Origin: Saccharum officinarum
Lineage: Eukaryota; Streptophyta; Magnoliopsida; Poales; Poaceae
Direction: 5' to 3'
Assembly: GCA_020631735.1 (NCBI GenBank)
Contig: CM036197.1
Location: 42,269,880 to 42,333,879 of the forward strand
Length of the DNA stretch: 64,000 bases
The notes under the pieces were generated by a model that had not been told where the DNA came from, made no database searches, and saw only the letters and a program-made list of their open reading frames with translations. The position numbers and the translations under genes were made by a program. Positions 12,523-23,321 of the stretch are shown here, one piece after another; position 1 is the first letter of the stretch; every line of letters starts with the position of its first letter.

Positions 12523-12963
12523 GACTAACCGCACTCATGAACCTCTATATTCATCCTCTATACGTCCTAGTCAGCAAGATTCTCTACTCTATACTTAATT
12601 CTCCCGCACCCATCAATCCTCTATATCATCCTCTATCCACTCTATTCACTGTGGGACCGACTTGTTACTTTATCTAAATATATCCATGTGTGATCTAGTT
12701 TTGAAGGATTTATTGAGACGAATTTAATGGTGCAATCGAAATTTAATTTGGATTTTTGGTTGGTGAGTTATAGCATTTTTTCCCTTTGTTTAGCTAACGG
12801 GGTCCGCCACTACAGAATATAGAGTAAGCACAGTATTACTCTAAATATAGAGTGAGAGAAAGGATAGAGTATCGTTTTAGAGTATCCAGTGCAGCAGTTT
12901 TTACTCTATATTTATACTCTAAAGCTTTAGAGTATCGTTTTAGAGTATCCAATGCGGTTAGTC
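12523..12963. mobile_element. TIR MITE (GACTAACCGCA ends), 441 bp
   Basis: It begins GACTAACCGCACTC and ends GTATCCAATGCGGTTAGTC, a clear terminal inverted repeat. Flanking trinucleotides are TCA and TTA. The interior is rich in CTCTATA/TAGAGTAT repeats and has no ORF. It directly abuts MITE copy 4. Confidence 0.7.
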
Positions 12964-13126
12964 TTAGACAAAGCACGGGCTAATCGTACTGGTCTCTAGC
13001 TTTTGGAAGTAATTCGCCTCGGGAAGCGAGACGAGGAAGTGGATTAGACAATAAGAGGGGGGGCATACAGTGCTCCTAAGCAGGTGCAGCCGCGCCACTT
13101 GTTGTTGGGCCTTGTTTAGATTCTAA

Positions 13127-13400
13127 CGCCTTGTTTAGATTTCAGAATTCACCCTAAATTTTACTATACAAAAAGAAGATTTCTCATCATATTAAAATGT
13201 CGGCACATATATGGAGTACTAAATGTAGATGAAATAAAAAACTAATTGTACAGTTTTGTTGTACTTTGCGAGATGAACATTTAGAGCCTAATTAATCAAG
13301 ATTTGGACAATTATTACCAAATAAATTTAAAATTACTACAGTGTGACGGGACACTTACTATGCAAACTTTGCCTCCCAATTTTGGCATCTAAACAAGGCC
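13127..13400. mobile_element. Tourist-like MITE copy 5, nested in copy 6
   Basis: The ends are CGCCTTGTTTAGATTTC and GGCATCTAAACAAGGCC. It is flanked by TAA (13124-13126) and TAG (13401-13403), one mismatch from a TAA duplication. It sits near the left end of another copy of the same family. Confidence 0.78.
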
Positions 13401-13653
13401 TAGAATTCATCCCTAAATTCTACTGTACAAAAAGGAGATTCCTCGTCACATCAAAATACCGGCAAATGCATGGAGTACTAAATGCAGATGAAATCATAAA
13501 CTAATTGCACAGTTTTGTTGTACTTTGCGAGACGAACATTTTAAGTCTAATTAATCAATTTTTAAATAATTTTTTACATAAAAAATAAAAGTGTTACAGT
13601 GCTCGGGGTGGTACTGTGCAGATTTGGCCACCCCCGAGAGTCGGGTAACTAAA

Positions 13654-13815
13654 GGAAAAGTCTACTTAACCCCCTGAACTATCAGGGGGTGTCTAACCTA
13701 CACCCCGAAGTATAAAACCAGTCAATCAACACTTTAAACTTTGCAAAACCGTTTAAGTTACACCCTAAAGTGGTTTTGACTGGTGGTTTGGCTTACGTGG
13801 ACATCCAGCATGGCT
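13654..13815 (+). repeat. MULE left terminal inverted repeat
   Basis: It starts GGAAAAGTCTACTTAACCCC and matches the reverse complement of the right end at high identity over the first 70 bp (CTGAACTATCAGG, TCTAACCTACACCCCGAA). Similarity weakens but continues to about 13815. Confidence 0.88.
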
Positions 13816-14240
13816 TAATGGACACGGTGGCTCTTGGTCCCAGTCAGGTTCATGTGGACATGGAGCTTGGCTTCAGACGGAATCGCACGCCTCGGCTCCG
13901 GAATCCGTCTCCGTTCTGTGCATCTACTCGCCCAAATCCACCGCACAGCGACGCCCTCGGCCGCACGCCACCGTCGGCGGTCGCACGCCCCGGCCGCCTC
14001 AGCGCTCCGCCGGGCCGCGGTGCCGACCCTCCGCGCTCCGCCGCGTGGTGGCCCCTCGTCACCGGAGCCTTCGGCCTCGCATGTCCTGCAGCGCTGCCGC
14101 CGGGACGCCCGGGCGCCGAGCCCCCTCCCGCTGCCGCCGAGACACCCGGGCGATGAGCTCGCTCGCGCTGCCGCTTTGACGACCGCACGCCGATCCCGCG
14201 GGGGCGCCGTCAGGACGGCCGTGCTAAGCACCTGAGCACC

Positions 14241-15109
14241 GACGAGCAGGAAGATGGCAGTCACCACGACACCCACGTGCGCGTGTGCGTGCCCGCCTTC
14301 GCCCTCGACTGTCGTACAACAACGAGGTCAGGAGGAGGAGGGAGTCGTATTCCTCTGCTCCCATGGCTGAATCGAGTGCTCTGTGTGTTGCTGATGATCA
14401 GCTTGCTGGTCATTCTGTTGAATGACAAGATGGCTTGAAGCCAGGCAGTTGAATGCGGTAGTAGTAGTCAGTCAGGCAATGTGGTAGTAGTAGTAGTCAG
14501 TCAGGTAATATTTTTGTCGTCCTTGTTTGGCACATTTTGATGATGGAAATGTAAGATCAATGGTTGAATGCTTGCTATGAAAAAGGTGTATGTATGAGAT
14601 CAATTTATGGTTGAATGGTTCCAGAAGAATGTCCTTTGCATTGTTATCATTTTTTTGCAGTACATGTATAGAAAAGCATGTTTAAATGCAAATTTTTGCA
14701 GCACATGTTAATGATGCCAGTTGCAATGTGATATTAGCATCTGTGCTGTCACAGTTGCTGCAGCTAGCTCACACATGAATGTTTGATTTCAATGAACAAA
14801 AATGGAGATGGAAAAAATGAACAGAACTGGATGCATACACAGAAAGTTAACTTGTTCCATAATAGAACTTGCATGCATTTTGGTTTCAGCAGGTATATTA
14901 CACAGAAAAGCTTGCACACTGCAGCACAAATCCTAAATTCCCAGGTGGTTCTTACACACACAAAAGCATCATCCCAGCAGGTATTTTACACACAAAAGGT
15001 TGACACTTTGTATGCCCAGGTAGAATGGCATCTCTGGCCATCTAAGTTTGCAACTACAAGTTGGCAGTTTGTATGCCCTACAACTTATAATACATATTAG
15101 TGAACTTGA
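14241..15109. other. MULE 3' non-coding part
   Basis: This lies downstream of the minus-strand transposase. It includes a small tandem repeat at about 14455-14505 (GTAGTAGTAGTCAGTCAGG twice). No gene is seen. Confidence 0.5.
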
Positions 15110-17371
15110 TCAGTAGTTGTCTCCAAATAGCAAATGTTGCAGACTCTTGTTCCCAGCCCTGGAGCCCCTCCCTACTCCACTTGGACCAGCATGTTGCCTT
15201 GGGCCTTGTCTTGGAGCATTGTACCTAGGAGGGACATTCCTTGCAGCAGGCTGGTTTGGGCCTTGTCTTGGACCATTGTACCTAGGAGGGACATTCCTTG
15301 GAGCAGGCTGGCTTGGAGCAGGCTGACTTTGGCCTTGGCTTGGAGCAGGCTGACTTGGGCCCCATCTTGAGACATTGCTTGGCTTCCTGAAGGCTGCATG
15401 AATAGACCATCAGGATTGCTTGTTATATGATGGTTAAATACTAATGGAAATAGGAGTTACCTGTGCATGCCAAGTTTTGCTTCTCTTACTAGATGTAGCA
15501 CCATCAGTTGAGTTATCTACAACCCTCTTGTTTTTTTCTTTGGCTCTTGTGATGTGAGCATTAGCTTTGTTCCTAGCTTCAGGATTTCTTGGGCACCTTC
15601 TTGCATTGTGATCACCTTTACCACATAACCTGCATCTCATCTTCAACCCTACCCTGCTGAGCTTGCTGCCTTTTGGTTCTTCTCCAACTTCCCTCCTCCT
15701 TTCTGTCTTGGGCCTGCCAGGCATCTTCACATAAGCTGGGGGATCTGGCCTTGGCATGTTTGAAGTAGGCTAGTTTGTAGGACCTTCAATAGGTTACAGG
15801 ACATGAGCATAAGTCTTGTGGTAGTCAACAATAGAGTAGCAGCTTGCAATGTAGTCATCCATTATGAGTGAAGCCTTGTATATGCAACTGATTGCATGAC
15901 AGCATGGTAGGCCTGAGAGTTGCCAATACATACAAGTACAAGTTCTGAGCTGCAAGTTGACCACATATTTCCTGTCTTCCTTCTCCTGCACTTCAAATCC
16001 CTCTGCTCCATTCCATAGGACAATGCAGCACCCAGACCTCTCAATATTGAGCTTTAACTTCCTAAAGATGTTTGGACATATAGTCCCTATCCACCTCTCT
16101 GCTTTAGTTCTGTTTTCTTGAATTCTCACCATTATTTTCTTCCTTATGGCTTCCATCATGGAGATGACTGGGTAGAACCTTACATCCATTATGCTATTGT
16201 TGAAGCTTTCACACATGTTGTTGTCTACAGAATCACAATTTGAAGGCTTGATGTCCTTTATTTCTTGGTAGTAGTGCTTGGCAATCAGGCTTGATGTCAC
16301 TAGTTTGTTATCCCTCCTTGGAGCACAAGTGTGCACATCATCAAAAGTAACCACCTTCATCCACTCAGATCTGGTTGTAATAGACCCATAAATCAACCAC
16401 TTGCATCCTGGCCAAGTACACTTTGCCCTAACCTTTGTCTCTTCATCTTTGGTAAATTTGAGATGTCTGTGGGTCTTCAGTCCATATTTGAGTAAGGCCT
16501 TCTTGAACTGCTTTTTGTCTCTGAAGGCCATCCCAAGAGAAAAAACAGGAACTGGAGCCTTGTTGTCATACCTATTCTCCTGGCTCTTCCACCTGACACT
16601 TTCACCATCACTGTCTTCACCATATGAATATTCTTCACTGGAGTCAACATAGTCTTCACCAGGCTCATCAAGATTAGGAACCTCTTCAACTAAATCTTCC
16701 ACTCTTATCTGTCCAACTTGACTACCATGGATGCCAAGCTTCTCTGCTTTCTTCTTTCTCTTGATCTCAGATGCAAACTTCTTCATTTCTGCTCCTTCTT
16801 CATCATCTGCAGAGCTATCTTCATCTTGGGGCTGCACATAATCTGAATCCACAGAATCATCATCATCACTGTCTTCGTCTGCCACCTTGTCATCACCCCA
16901 TGCATTGTCAGGTTGATCTTCACAATTCACATCCACCTTTGAACTGTCACAGTTCACTGCTGCTTCTGCTCCTATAGCTTCAAGAAATGGTACCTGATCA
17001 TCATCTGCCTCATCTTCACCTGTCCATATGTCTTGATCATCTGCAATCATCTCCATACCCACCTCCTCTGCATACATATCTACCATAAGACCACCTCTGT
17101 GCTGCTCTAGCATAAGCTGACAGGAAGCATCATTCACCAACATGACCAGTCCATTCGATCCAGTGAACCCTGGCTTGGTCCAGTATAGCCGCAAAATACT
17201 ATCAGTTCTGAAATGATCTTCTAAATGACCCCTGATCTCAAAATAGGACAGCTTGTCCACATCAATCCAGGACTCTGCAATGTCTCCACCCACATACCAT
17301 GAATGCCCACTAACAGATTGAAACGAACCACCAAAATGGAACCTTATAGCAATCTTGTCTAGGTCGTCCAT
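15110..17371 (-). pseudogene. MULE transposase, catalytic domain deleted
   Basis: The main open frame (15794-17371, 525 codons) has a PB1-like N-terminal domain (residues 1-120), a long acidic linker (about 120-270) and a MuDR-type DNA-binding domain (FSLGMAFRDKKQFKKALLKY; CTWPGCKW and DVHTC; about 275-375). Straight after QEIKDIKPSN it continues with the C-terminal region (NNMCESFNNSIMD) and a SWIM zinc finger (CTCMYWQLSGLPCCHAI). The DDE catalytic domain normally between them is gone, yet the frame stays open. Two nonsense codons (TAA at 15794, then TAG) separate a downstream in-frame piece (15434-15757) with a CCHC knuckle (CRLCGKGDHNARRC). A likely last exon (about 15110-15393) follows a GT-AG intron and encodes Pro/Gln-rich repeats; its phase is uncertain. 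Not an active transposase. Confidence 0.88.
15175..15362 (-). repeat. Short tandem repeats in transposase tail
   Basis: A unit of about 65 bp containing GTACCTAGGAGGGACATTCC occurs twice (15228 and 15288 areas) together with several GGAGCAGGCTG units. Read on the minus strand in one frame, it encodes repeated NVPPRYN and PRQGP-like peptides, consistent with a low-complexity tail. Confidence 0.7.
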
Positions 17372-17879
17372 CCTGACATTGAAAAATAGAACCCAAGATT
17401 ACAATCCATAAAAAATCACAGCCCGCTACAACTACAGTAAACACGAACCAAACCCTAACCCAGTACACCATTAATCAGTGCAATCGCGTACAACAAGCAC
17501 ACAAATTAACCATTATTTCATCAGAAAATGGCCTCTACTTCGACTAAAACACACATCTCGCCGCGAGCAAGGGCCATTCGATCAGACGCCAAGAAACCCA
17601 AGAAAATCATCTTCCCCCAAATTTTCTCCAACTCACCCATGTCATCACAAAGAACAAATCGGGGAGGGGGTGGAGGCACCACGTACCTGGAACAACTACC
17701 AGAAGCCGATCACTGACTGCCGCCGATCATCACCGTGGTGCCCGCGTCGCCGGAGTCATCGTAGGTCGAAAGAAAGGAAGCAGCGGGTGGAGAGGGAACG
17801 AGACACGGGAGGGGTCAGGCTTTTATTTTCAAGTAAGCAGCCCTGGCTGGCTCTTCCTGTGCCACCGTGCCATACCGCC

Positions 17880-18039
17880 GCCACGCTGGCTGCCACGTGA
17901 GCGAAACTGCCTTGGCAAACCACCCAGGGTGTGAAGTAGACTGTTTTGGATAGTTTAATGTGCAGATTAACTGGTTTTATATTTCGGGGTGTAGGTTAGA
18001 CACCCCTGATAGTTCAGGGGGTTAAGTAGACTTTTTTCC
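17880..18039 (-). repeat. MULE right terminal inverted repeat
   Basis: It ends GGGGGTTAAGTAGACTTTTTTCC, the inverted partner of the left TIR, with a few substitutions and a 2 bp length difference near the tip. It lies upstream of the membrane-protein gene, whose ATG is 115 bp from this end. Confidence 0.88.
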
Positions 18040-18154
18040 GGTAACTAAACAAGGCCTTGGTTGCACTTGCAGCTGCAGCTGCACACACTCGCTCTCCCTC
18101 AGCTCTGCACCGCGACCGCCACGCCACGGGCTGTGAGGCCGGCGCCAGCCAGCA

Positions 18155-18940
18155 ATGTTCACGGACGGCATGTCGAGGCTGGCGGTGGCGGTGAGCGTCA
18201 CGGTGGCGCTCAGCCTGGCCATCTTCCTAACCATCCTGGTGCTCCTCCTCGCGCACCTCATCTGCGCGCACCTCCGGCGCCGGCGGCTCCGCGCCGAGGC
18301 GTCCCGGTCGAAGCTCGGCCTGGCGCTGGCGACGACGTCCCCGGAGCGCGGCGCCGACGACGCCGCGTCGTCGGTGGCGACCATGGCCACGACGACGGCC
18401 GCGCGCGAGGCGCTCGCCGGCACGCCGCCCTTCTACTACGCGCACGGCGTCCTGCACGCGCCCACCAGCACCAAGGACCTCCTCCTCGCCATCCCCAGGC
18501 TGGAGGGCGCCGTGTGGCGGTGGTCGCCCGCGCGCCGCTCCTCGCCGTCGTCGGGCTCGGGCTCCTCGACGCGCGGCGACGGGTTCATGTGCATCTCCAA
18601 CCCGGTGTACGACCGGGGCCAGGCCGCGGCCGCGGCCGCGGAGGCCGCCACCGCCGGCGGCGGGGACACGCCGCCGTTCGAGACGCCAGGCGCGTCTCCG
18701 TCGCCGTCGCCGTTCGGGATCACGGAGGAGGCGGACGCGTACGACGAGGAGGACGCCGGCGGGTTCTCGCCGCCGCTGTCGGCGATGAGGAAGCTCCCGC
18801 CGTTGGGCTTCCTGGCCGCGTACCCCACGCCGGCGCTGAGCTTCGCCGATGCCAGACCGTCGCTGGCCACGGTGACCGACACGAACCGGGCCTCCTCCTC
18901 CTCCTCCGCCTACTTCTTCTCTTCATGGTCGTCGAAGTAA
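18155..18940 (+). CDS. Uncharacterised single-pass membrane protein, 261 aa
   Basis: This is an intact intronless frame with strong GC bias, as in many grass genes. Residues about 8-38 form one hydrophobic segment (VAVSVTVALSLAIFLTILVL), followed by a basic stretch (HLRRRRLR), which suggests a single N-terminal membrane anchor with the rest in the cytosol. The remainder is Ser/Pro/Ala-rich and probably disordered, with small conserved-looking patches (PPFYYAHGVLHAPTSTKDLL, FMCISNPVYD, KLPPLGFLAAYPTPAL). I do not recognise a catalytic or named domain; plant genomes carry many small anchored proteins like this. The first ATG at 18155 is chosen because the membrane segment follows at once. The overlapping 342-codon frame from 18061 is a GC-driven shadow. 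The 5' flank is unusual: a MITE with a MULE in it ends at 18056. Confidence 0.8.
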   Translation: MFTDGMSRLAVAVSVTVALSLAIFLTILVLLLAHLICAHLRRRRLRAEASRSKLGLALATTSPERGADDAASSVATMATTTAAREALAGTPPFYYAHGVLHAPTSTKDLLLAIPRLEGAVWRWSPARRSSPSSGSGSSTRGDGFMCISNPVYDRGQAAAAAAEAATAGGGDTPPFETPGASPSPSPFGITEEADAYDEEDAGGFSPPLSAMRKLPPLGFLAAYPTPALSFADARPSLATVTDTNRASSSSSAYFFSSWSSK

Positions 18941-19177
18941 AGAGATCGCTTGTAACCTGCGCCGAATGTAGTGAGATGGACGTGTTTTGCAGCTCGATTT
19001 CATTCATTATTTTGGCCATTTTCCTTGTTCAGTCATATCGTTATCATCGGCTCGGCCCTGCTAGTTCTTGCACATTCCATCTCCACTAGCTTTACGATGC
19101 CGTTTTGGCGAGCGAAAACCAAAGCTTTTAAATCTGTATTTTATCCAAATAACTCGCCAACTTTGTTTCCACTATAA
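18941..19177 (+). other. Probable 3' UTR of the membrane-protein gene
   Basis: AT-richer sequence after the stop codon runs up to the next MITE. No clear polyadenylation signal could be fixed. Confidence 0.45.
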
Positions 19178-19427
19178 GGCCCGGTTTAGGTTACAATTTT
19201 TTTTAACCTGATGAATAGTATCACTTTCGTCTTATTTGACAAATATTGTCCAATCGTGGACCAATTAGGCTCAAAAGATTCATCTCGTGATTTTCAACTA
19301 AATTGTGTAATTAGTTATTTTTTTATCTACATTTAATACTCCATGCAAGTAGCTAAAAATTGATGTGATGGAGAGAGAGTCAAAACAAAAAAAAAATTCT
19401 AACTTTTATGTATATCTAAACAAGGCC
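19178..19427. mobile_element. Tourist-like MITE, CCTTGTTTAG family, copy 7
   Basis: The ends are GGCCCGGTTTAGGTTAC and ATATCTAAACAAGGCC, with a perfect TAA duplication (19175-19177, 19428-19430). The interior (AAAAGATTCATCTCGTGATT) matches copies 2 and 3. Confidence 0.85.
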
Positions 19428-19491
19428 TAAGTTCTCATGTTCACGAATATCTGAACTGAAGGATTGATCTCATTGCGAAGAAAGGAACTGA

Positions 19492-19732
19492 GGCCTCGTT
19501 AAGTTACCTTTCAAATTACAAATTTTTACATTCTCTTTTCATCACATCAATCTTTAGACACACGCACATAGAAGTAAATGTATGTAAAAAATAACTAATT
19601 ATACAGTTTGTCTGTAATTTGTGAGACGAATTTTTTAAATGTAATCAGTCTATAATTAAACCTTAATTACTAAATACAAATAAAAGTGCTACGGTAGCCT
19701 AGATTGCGAAACGTTGCAGTCTAAACAACGCC
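19492..19732. mobile_element. Tourist-like MITE, CCTTGTTTAG family, copy 8
   Basis: The ends are GGCCTCGTTAAGTTACC and GCAGTCTAAACAACGCCC. The family core is in reverse orientation. A TSD is not clear. Confidence 0.7.
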
Positions 19733-20939
19733 CAAACAGTTTTCAGTTCGTGAGTTGCGTCGGTCGTTTCAGCAACCTGGGCACCGGTACAGAAGGGCCC
19801 CGTCGTGCTGTGTTCAGGCAGAGAGGCTGACATCAGCTCGGTGGGTCCTGACATCAGACCCAAGAACACTATTCCATTAACCGAGCTGTAACTTTGTTGC
19901 ACAAAAGGTCTCAAACTGTTGTTGACCACGCCTCAACACCCACGCAGTACACTCGATTACTCTGGCGCCCCACATTGCAGTCTTGCAGAATGAAGATCAT
20001 GTAAATCTGAAAATCTCTCATGGATGATGGACAAAGACACAAAAAGTGTTCACAGAACAGAAGCACACCGCCAACTCTTGGTGCCATCGGAACATGCAAA
20101 AGCTAGCTCGGCACGCCCCCTGCATGTGTTCGGTAACTTGCCGTTTGGTGATGCACATCTTGGGGGACACCAAAAAGAAAAGGGCGAGGCTTGCGTACGT
20201 ATCTAGGCCATGGACCACCCATGGTCGCACACCGTTGCCGTCCAGAAAAGGCGTGACGTGTAAGCCGTATGAAAAGCCTGGGCGAAACGTGCATGCATGC
20301 TTGGCCCGCCTTTGGGCAGTTCAGCTTCGCACTTGGCAGCAGCAAGCCAGCAAAGCCTGAGGCGTCACGAGCCCTGAGCTTGACCTGAACCAGCCAAGAC
20401 GAAAAGGCAACCAGCGCCAGCGGTCCGGCGCCCCAGCCGCAGGCGCCCAGTGGTTTGTCTTGGCTTTCCCGGGCTTTTCGGCAGCGCCGTGGCTCTGGGC
20501 TCTGGGCTCTTAGCTCGGGTCCCGGCGCCGCTCCAGTTCGTGCACCCTGCATGCATGCTTTGGCGTTTGGTTGCTGGCAGTCTCCCGAGTGAACGAGACG
20601 TGCTCTGTTGCTTGCTCAGCGTTAATCACTGGCTCGCCCTCCAAAAGTTTATGAGAAGCAATGGAATAGTGGATGGGGACAAAGATTCCGTCCCGTGGTC
20701 CTCTGCTATCCGATCAGGCGAAGACTGGATTAGGATTTTTCTTAATATATTTCGAATGATCTGGAGCCTAAGGTTAAGTGGTTAACGATGTGTTTTATTG
20801 TATTTCACGTATCACCACATTTGTTTATTATAAATCTTGCTTGAAGTTTGCAATTTGGCATTATTACCCAAGCAAATCCTAATGTATTTTTTTCAATAAA
20901 GAATTCTTAAGAATTTTAATAAGGACATATGAATGCGGT
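19733..20939. other. Intergenic, no gene recognised
   Basis: The mixed-composition stretch has overlapping open frames on both strands at about 20046-20785 (up to 149 codons), but none looks like a known protein and no splice structure supports them. A GC-rich patch lies at 20340-20560. Confidence 0.5.
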
Positions 20940-21155
20940 TAATAAGACCTTTCTCTGTGAAGGAGGCCATTTTGGAGATTGAAGGGACTCTGCCCCTCGT
21001 CCAAACACGTTCAACGCAACTTTATTTAAGGGATACTGGTACCTAGTGTCAAATGGTTACACGGGCACGTTGCATAATTTTCATGAAGGGGAGAAGGATA
21101 TAAGAAGAATGAAAAAGATGTGATCACTCCCATTCCTAAAGTTAAAAGGATCAAT

Positions 21156-21359
21156 GAACATCAAGCAATGCAAAACCATATCCCTTCTTAATGTTTGATT
21201 ACAAGGGCTTCACCAAAGTTCTAACAAACAAGTTGACTCCAAATGCTAAGCAAGTAAGAACATCAAGCAATGCAAAACCATATCCCTTCTTAATGTTTGA
21301 TTACAAGGGCTTCACCAAAGTTCTAACAAACAAGTTGACTCCAAATGCTAAGCAAGTAA
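21156..21359 (+). repeat. 102 bp tandem duplication inside the LINE
   Basis: Two adjacent, essentially identical 102 bp units (21156-21257 and 21258-21359) each start GAACATCAAGCAATGC and end AAGCAAGTAA. They cover part of the LINE reverse transcriptase. Confidence 0.92.
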
Positions 21360-21781
21360 TTCCAGGAAAATAAATCCGGGTTCAAAACACGAAGGAACAA
21401 ACAAGGGGTGGTAGTTAGAGGCGGATCTAGCATGGGGGCTGGGAGGAGCCCCACTACCCCTTTCCCGGACAATGGAACCCCCCTAAGCCCTTACACTTTA
21501 TAATTGATGGCTTGAACAAGCTACTCTCAATCGAAAACCTTGCTTTACTACTTTGAATGCCTGGCTTCAAGGTCATGGCTCAGGAACTCCCATTAACCTG
21601 TATAGATTTTAGCCAATTTAAAATATCAAGCCCAGTCTAACCAAGGAAACCTTTCTAACTCACTCCTTTCGATCCCCACAACATTGATCGCCCCTTCCAC
21701 TCACTCCCACCACCATGATTGCCCGCTCGCGCCGCCCTTTTGCATTCTGAATTTCTAATTTTTATTGAGCGCATTTTTTTC

Positions 21782-21960
21782 TACGTATGTACAGTTATTC
21801 GAGTTGGCTGAGAAGTACAAGTGGAAATATGAGAGCAGTATTGCCGAGGTTCTCGGTGAGAGGGGTACAAGGATGAGCTCCTTTGGGCTGGCCCATGATC
21901 TGCTGAAGGACGCGAGACGAGGTGGCGTGGACTTCAGGTTATCAAGATCAACCTAGTCGG
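21782..21960 (+). other. Exon-like fragment of unknown origin
   Basis: An open segment beginning after an acceptor-like TATGTACAG reads FELAEKYKWKYESSIAEVLG and ends in a stop near 21956. It has coding-like composition unlike its flanks, but I do not recognise the protein. It may be a captured or displaced exon. Confidence 0.3.
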
Positions 21961-22281
21961 CGTACTAAGAAAGATAGATTCTGTAATAGGACTAGAACTC
22001 TTCTGTAGTAACCGACTAGGACTAGTTGCGCACTCTACCCTCTCCTCTATATAAAGAGAGGTATGGTGCACCACTTGTAACCCTAACAATTATACCCATT
22101 AATCCAACGCAAAAGGTTGCACATTGACTGGATGTAAAGGCTATTACTCGATCACGAGAGCCCGAACCAGTATAAATCGTTCGTCTCTTTGCATTTATTG
22201 TCGAGTTTTGCGTATGCCGAGGCCCTTCGAACATCGTCCTAGGTAACCCCGCGACGAGTTGCCAGTCATCAAACACCGACA
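21961..22281 (+). repeat. LTR fragment, 3' end type CACCGACA
   Basis: It contains a TATA-like CTATATAAAGAG (about 22048) and ends GCCAGTCATCAAACACCGACA at 22281. The end is the reverse complement of the start of the fragment at 24584. The left border is not resolved. Confidence 0.55.
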
Positions 22282-23321
22282 GCTACATCGGACCACTAGC
22301 AAGGCCTAGTACCTCAACAGCGTCATTGACAAGGTCGACTGTGTGGCACCGAGTTCAGCTGGTGCTGGTAGGCTCATTGGGTTTTACCGACCTTGGTTTG
22401 ATAAAATAATGAAATGTGTTACATATGTTTCTTTTTCAGTCTTATTTAATGGAGAGCAACTGCAAGAATTCAAACCAACTCGAGGAATAAGACAAGGAAA
22501 CTAAATAAAATGTGTACAAGGAATTTAGATAGCACAATCAGCTCTAAATATCAATCATCTTCTGTTTGTCGATGATAGTCTACTTTTTTTAAGGCAACAA
22601 CAACGAAGCAAGAGTAGTGCAAGATTCCATATTAAAATATTGCAATGCATCCAGCCAAAAGGTAAACCTAGCAAAATCATCTATATTTTTAGCAAAGAAT
22701 GTAGGCAAATCACTCATAATGAAATTAAATCTACTATTCATGTGGAGAATGAGTCGTTAAATGGAAAGTATTTGGGTTTGGCTACTGAAGTAGGAAGATC
22801 AACAAATGGAGCTTTCCTATATCTTAAGGACAGAGTTTGGAGTAAAGTTCAGGGTTTGATAGAACAAACTTCGTCTGTTGAAGGGAAGGAAGTTTTAATC
22901 AAAGTCATTGCCCAAGCAATTCCTACCTATACCATGGGGTGTTTCAGATTGCCAAGGGGATTATGTGGTCATTTAAATTAATTCTCGGTTCCGAAAATTT
23001 TGGTGGGGAAGTGATAGAGGTAAAAAGAAAACATGTTGGGTAGCTCACGAGAAGTTGATCTAATCTAAGTATATGAGGGGAATGGGATTTAGAGATTTAG
23101 AAATTTTCAATTTGGCCCTATTAGCTCGCCAGGCTTGGCGCATTCTTATTAATCCTGAATTTCTGTGCTCACAATTGTTAAAAGTTGCTTATTTCCCCCT
23201 CAGGTGACCTTCTTAGTGTGCATATCGGTACAAAGCCATCTAGGACATAGAGAGCTATGTGATGGAATTGATGTGCTGAAACAAAGGCTGATTAAGTGCA
23301 TCGGAGATGGTAAAGCACTTA

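Larger units (their letters stand above)
13654..18039 (-). mobile_element. Mutator-like element (MULE), 4.4 kb
   Basis: It has long terminal inverted repeats of about 160 bp (see the two TIR entries) and is flanked by a perfect 10 bp direct repeat GGTAACTAAA (13644-13653, 18040-18049); a 9 bp TSD is usual for MULEs. It carries a minus-strand transposase gene whose catalytic domain is missing and which has nonsense codons. A GC-rich block at about 13870-14240 has overlapping open frames on both strands and no recognisable product. It is therefore a deletion derivative. Confidence 0.9.
13108..18056. mobile_element. Tourist-like MITE copy 6, split by a MITE and a MULE
   Basis: The MITE begins GGCCTTGTTTAGATTC at 13108 and is interrupted after 16 bp by copy 5 (13127-13400). 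It resumes at 13404 (AATTCATCCCTAAATTC) to 13653, is interrupted again by the MULE at 13654-18039, and ends with CTAAACAAGGCC at 18045-18056. Removing the two inserts leaves about 280 bp, the family length. Flanking bases are TTG on both sides. Confidence 0.78.

Noticed and set aside
18061..19089. 342-codon plus-strand ORF overlapping the membrane-protein gene
   Set aside because: It is in another frame, Arg/Gly/His-rich, and lacks the membrane segment. Typical shadow of a GC-rich gene.
20046..20785. Overlapping ORFs of up to 149 codons
   Set aside because: They occur on both strands with no family similarity I can recognise and no splice signals supporting a gene.
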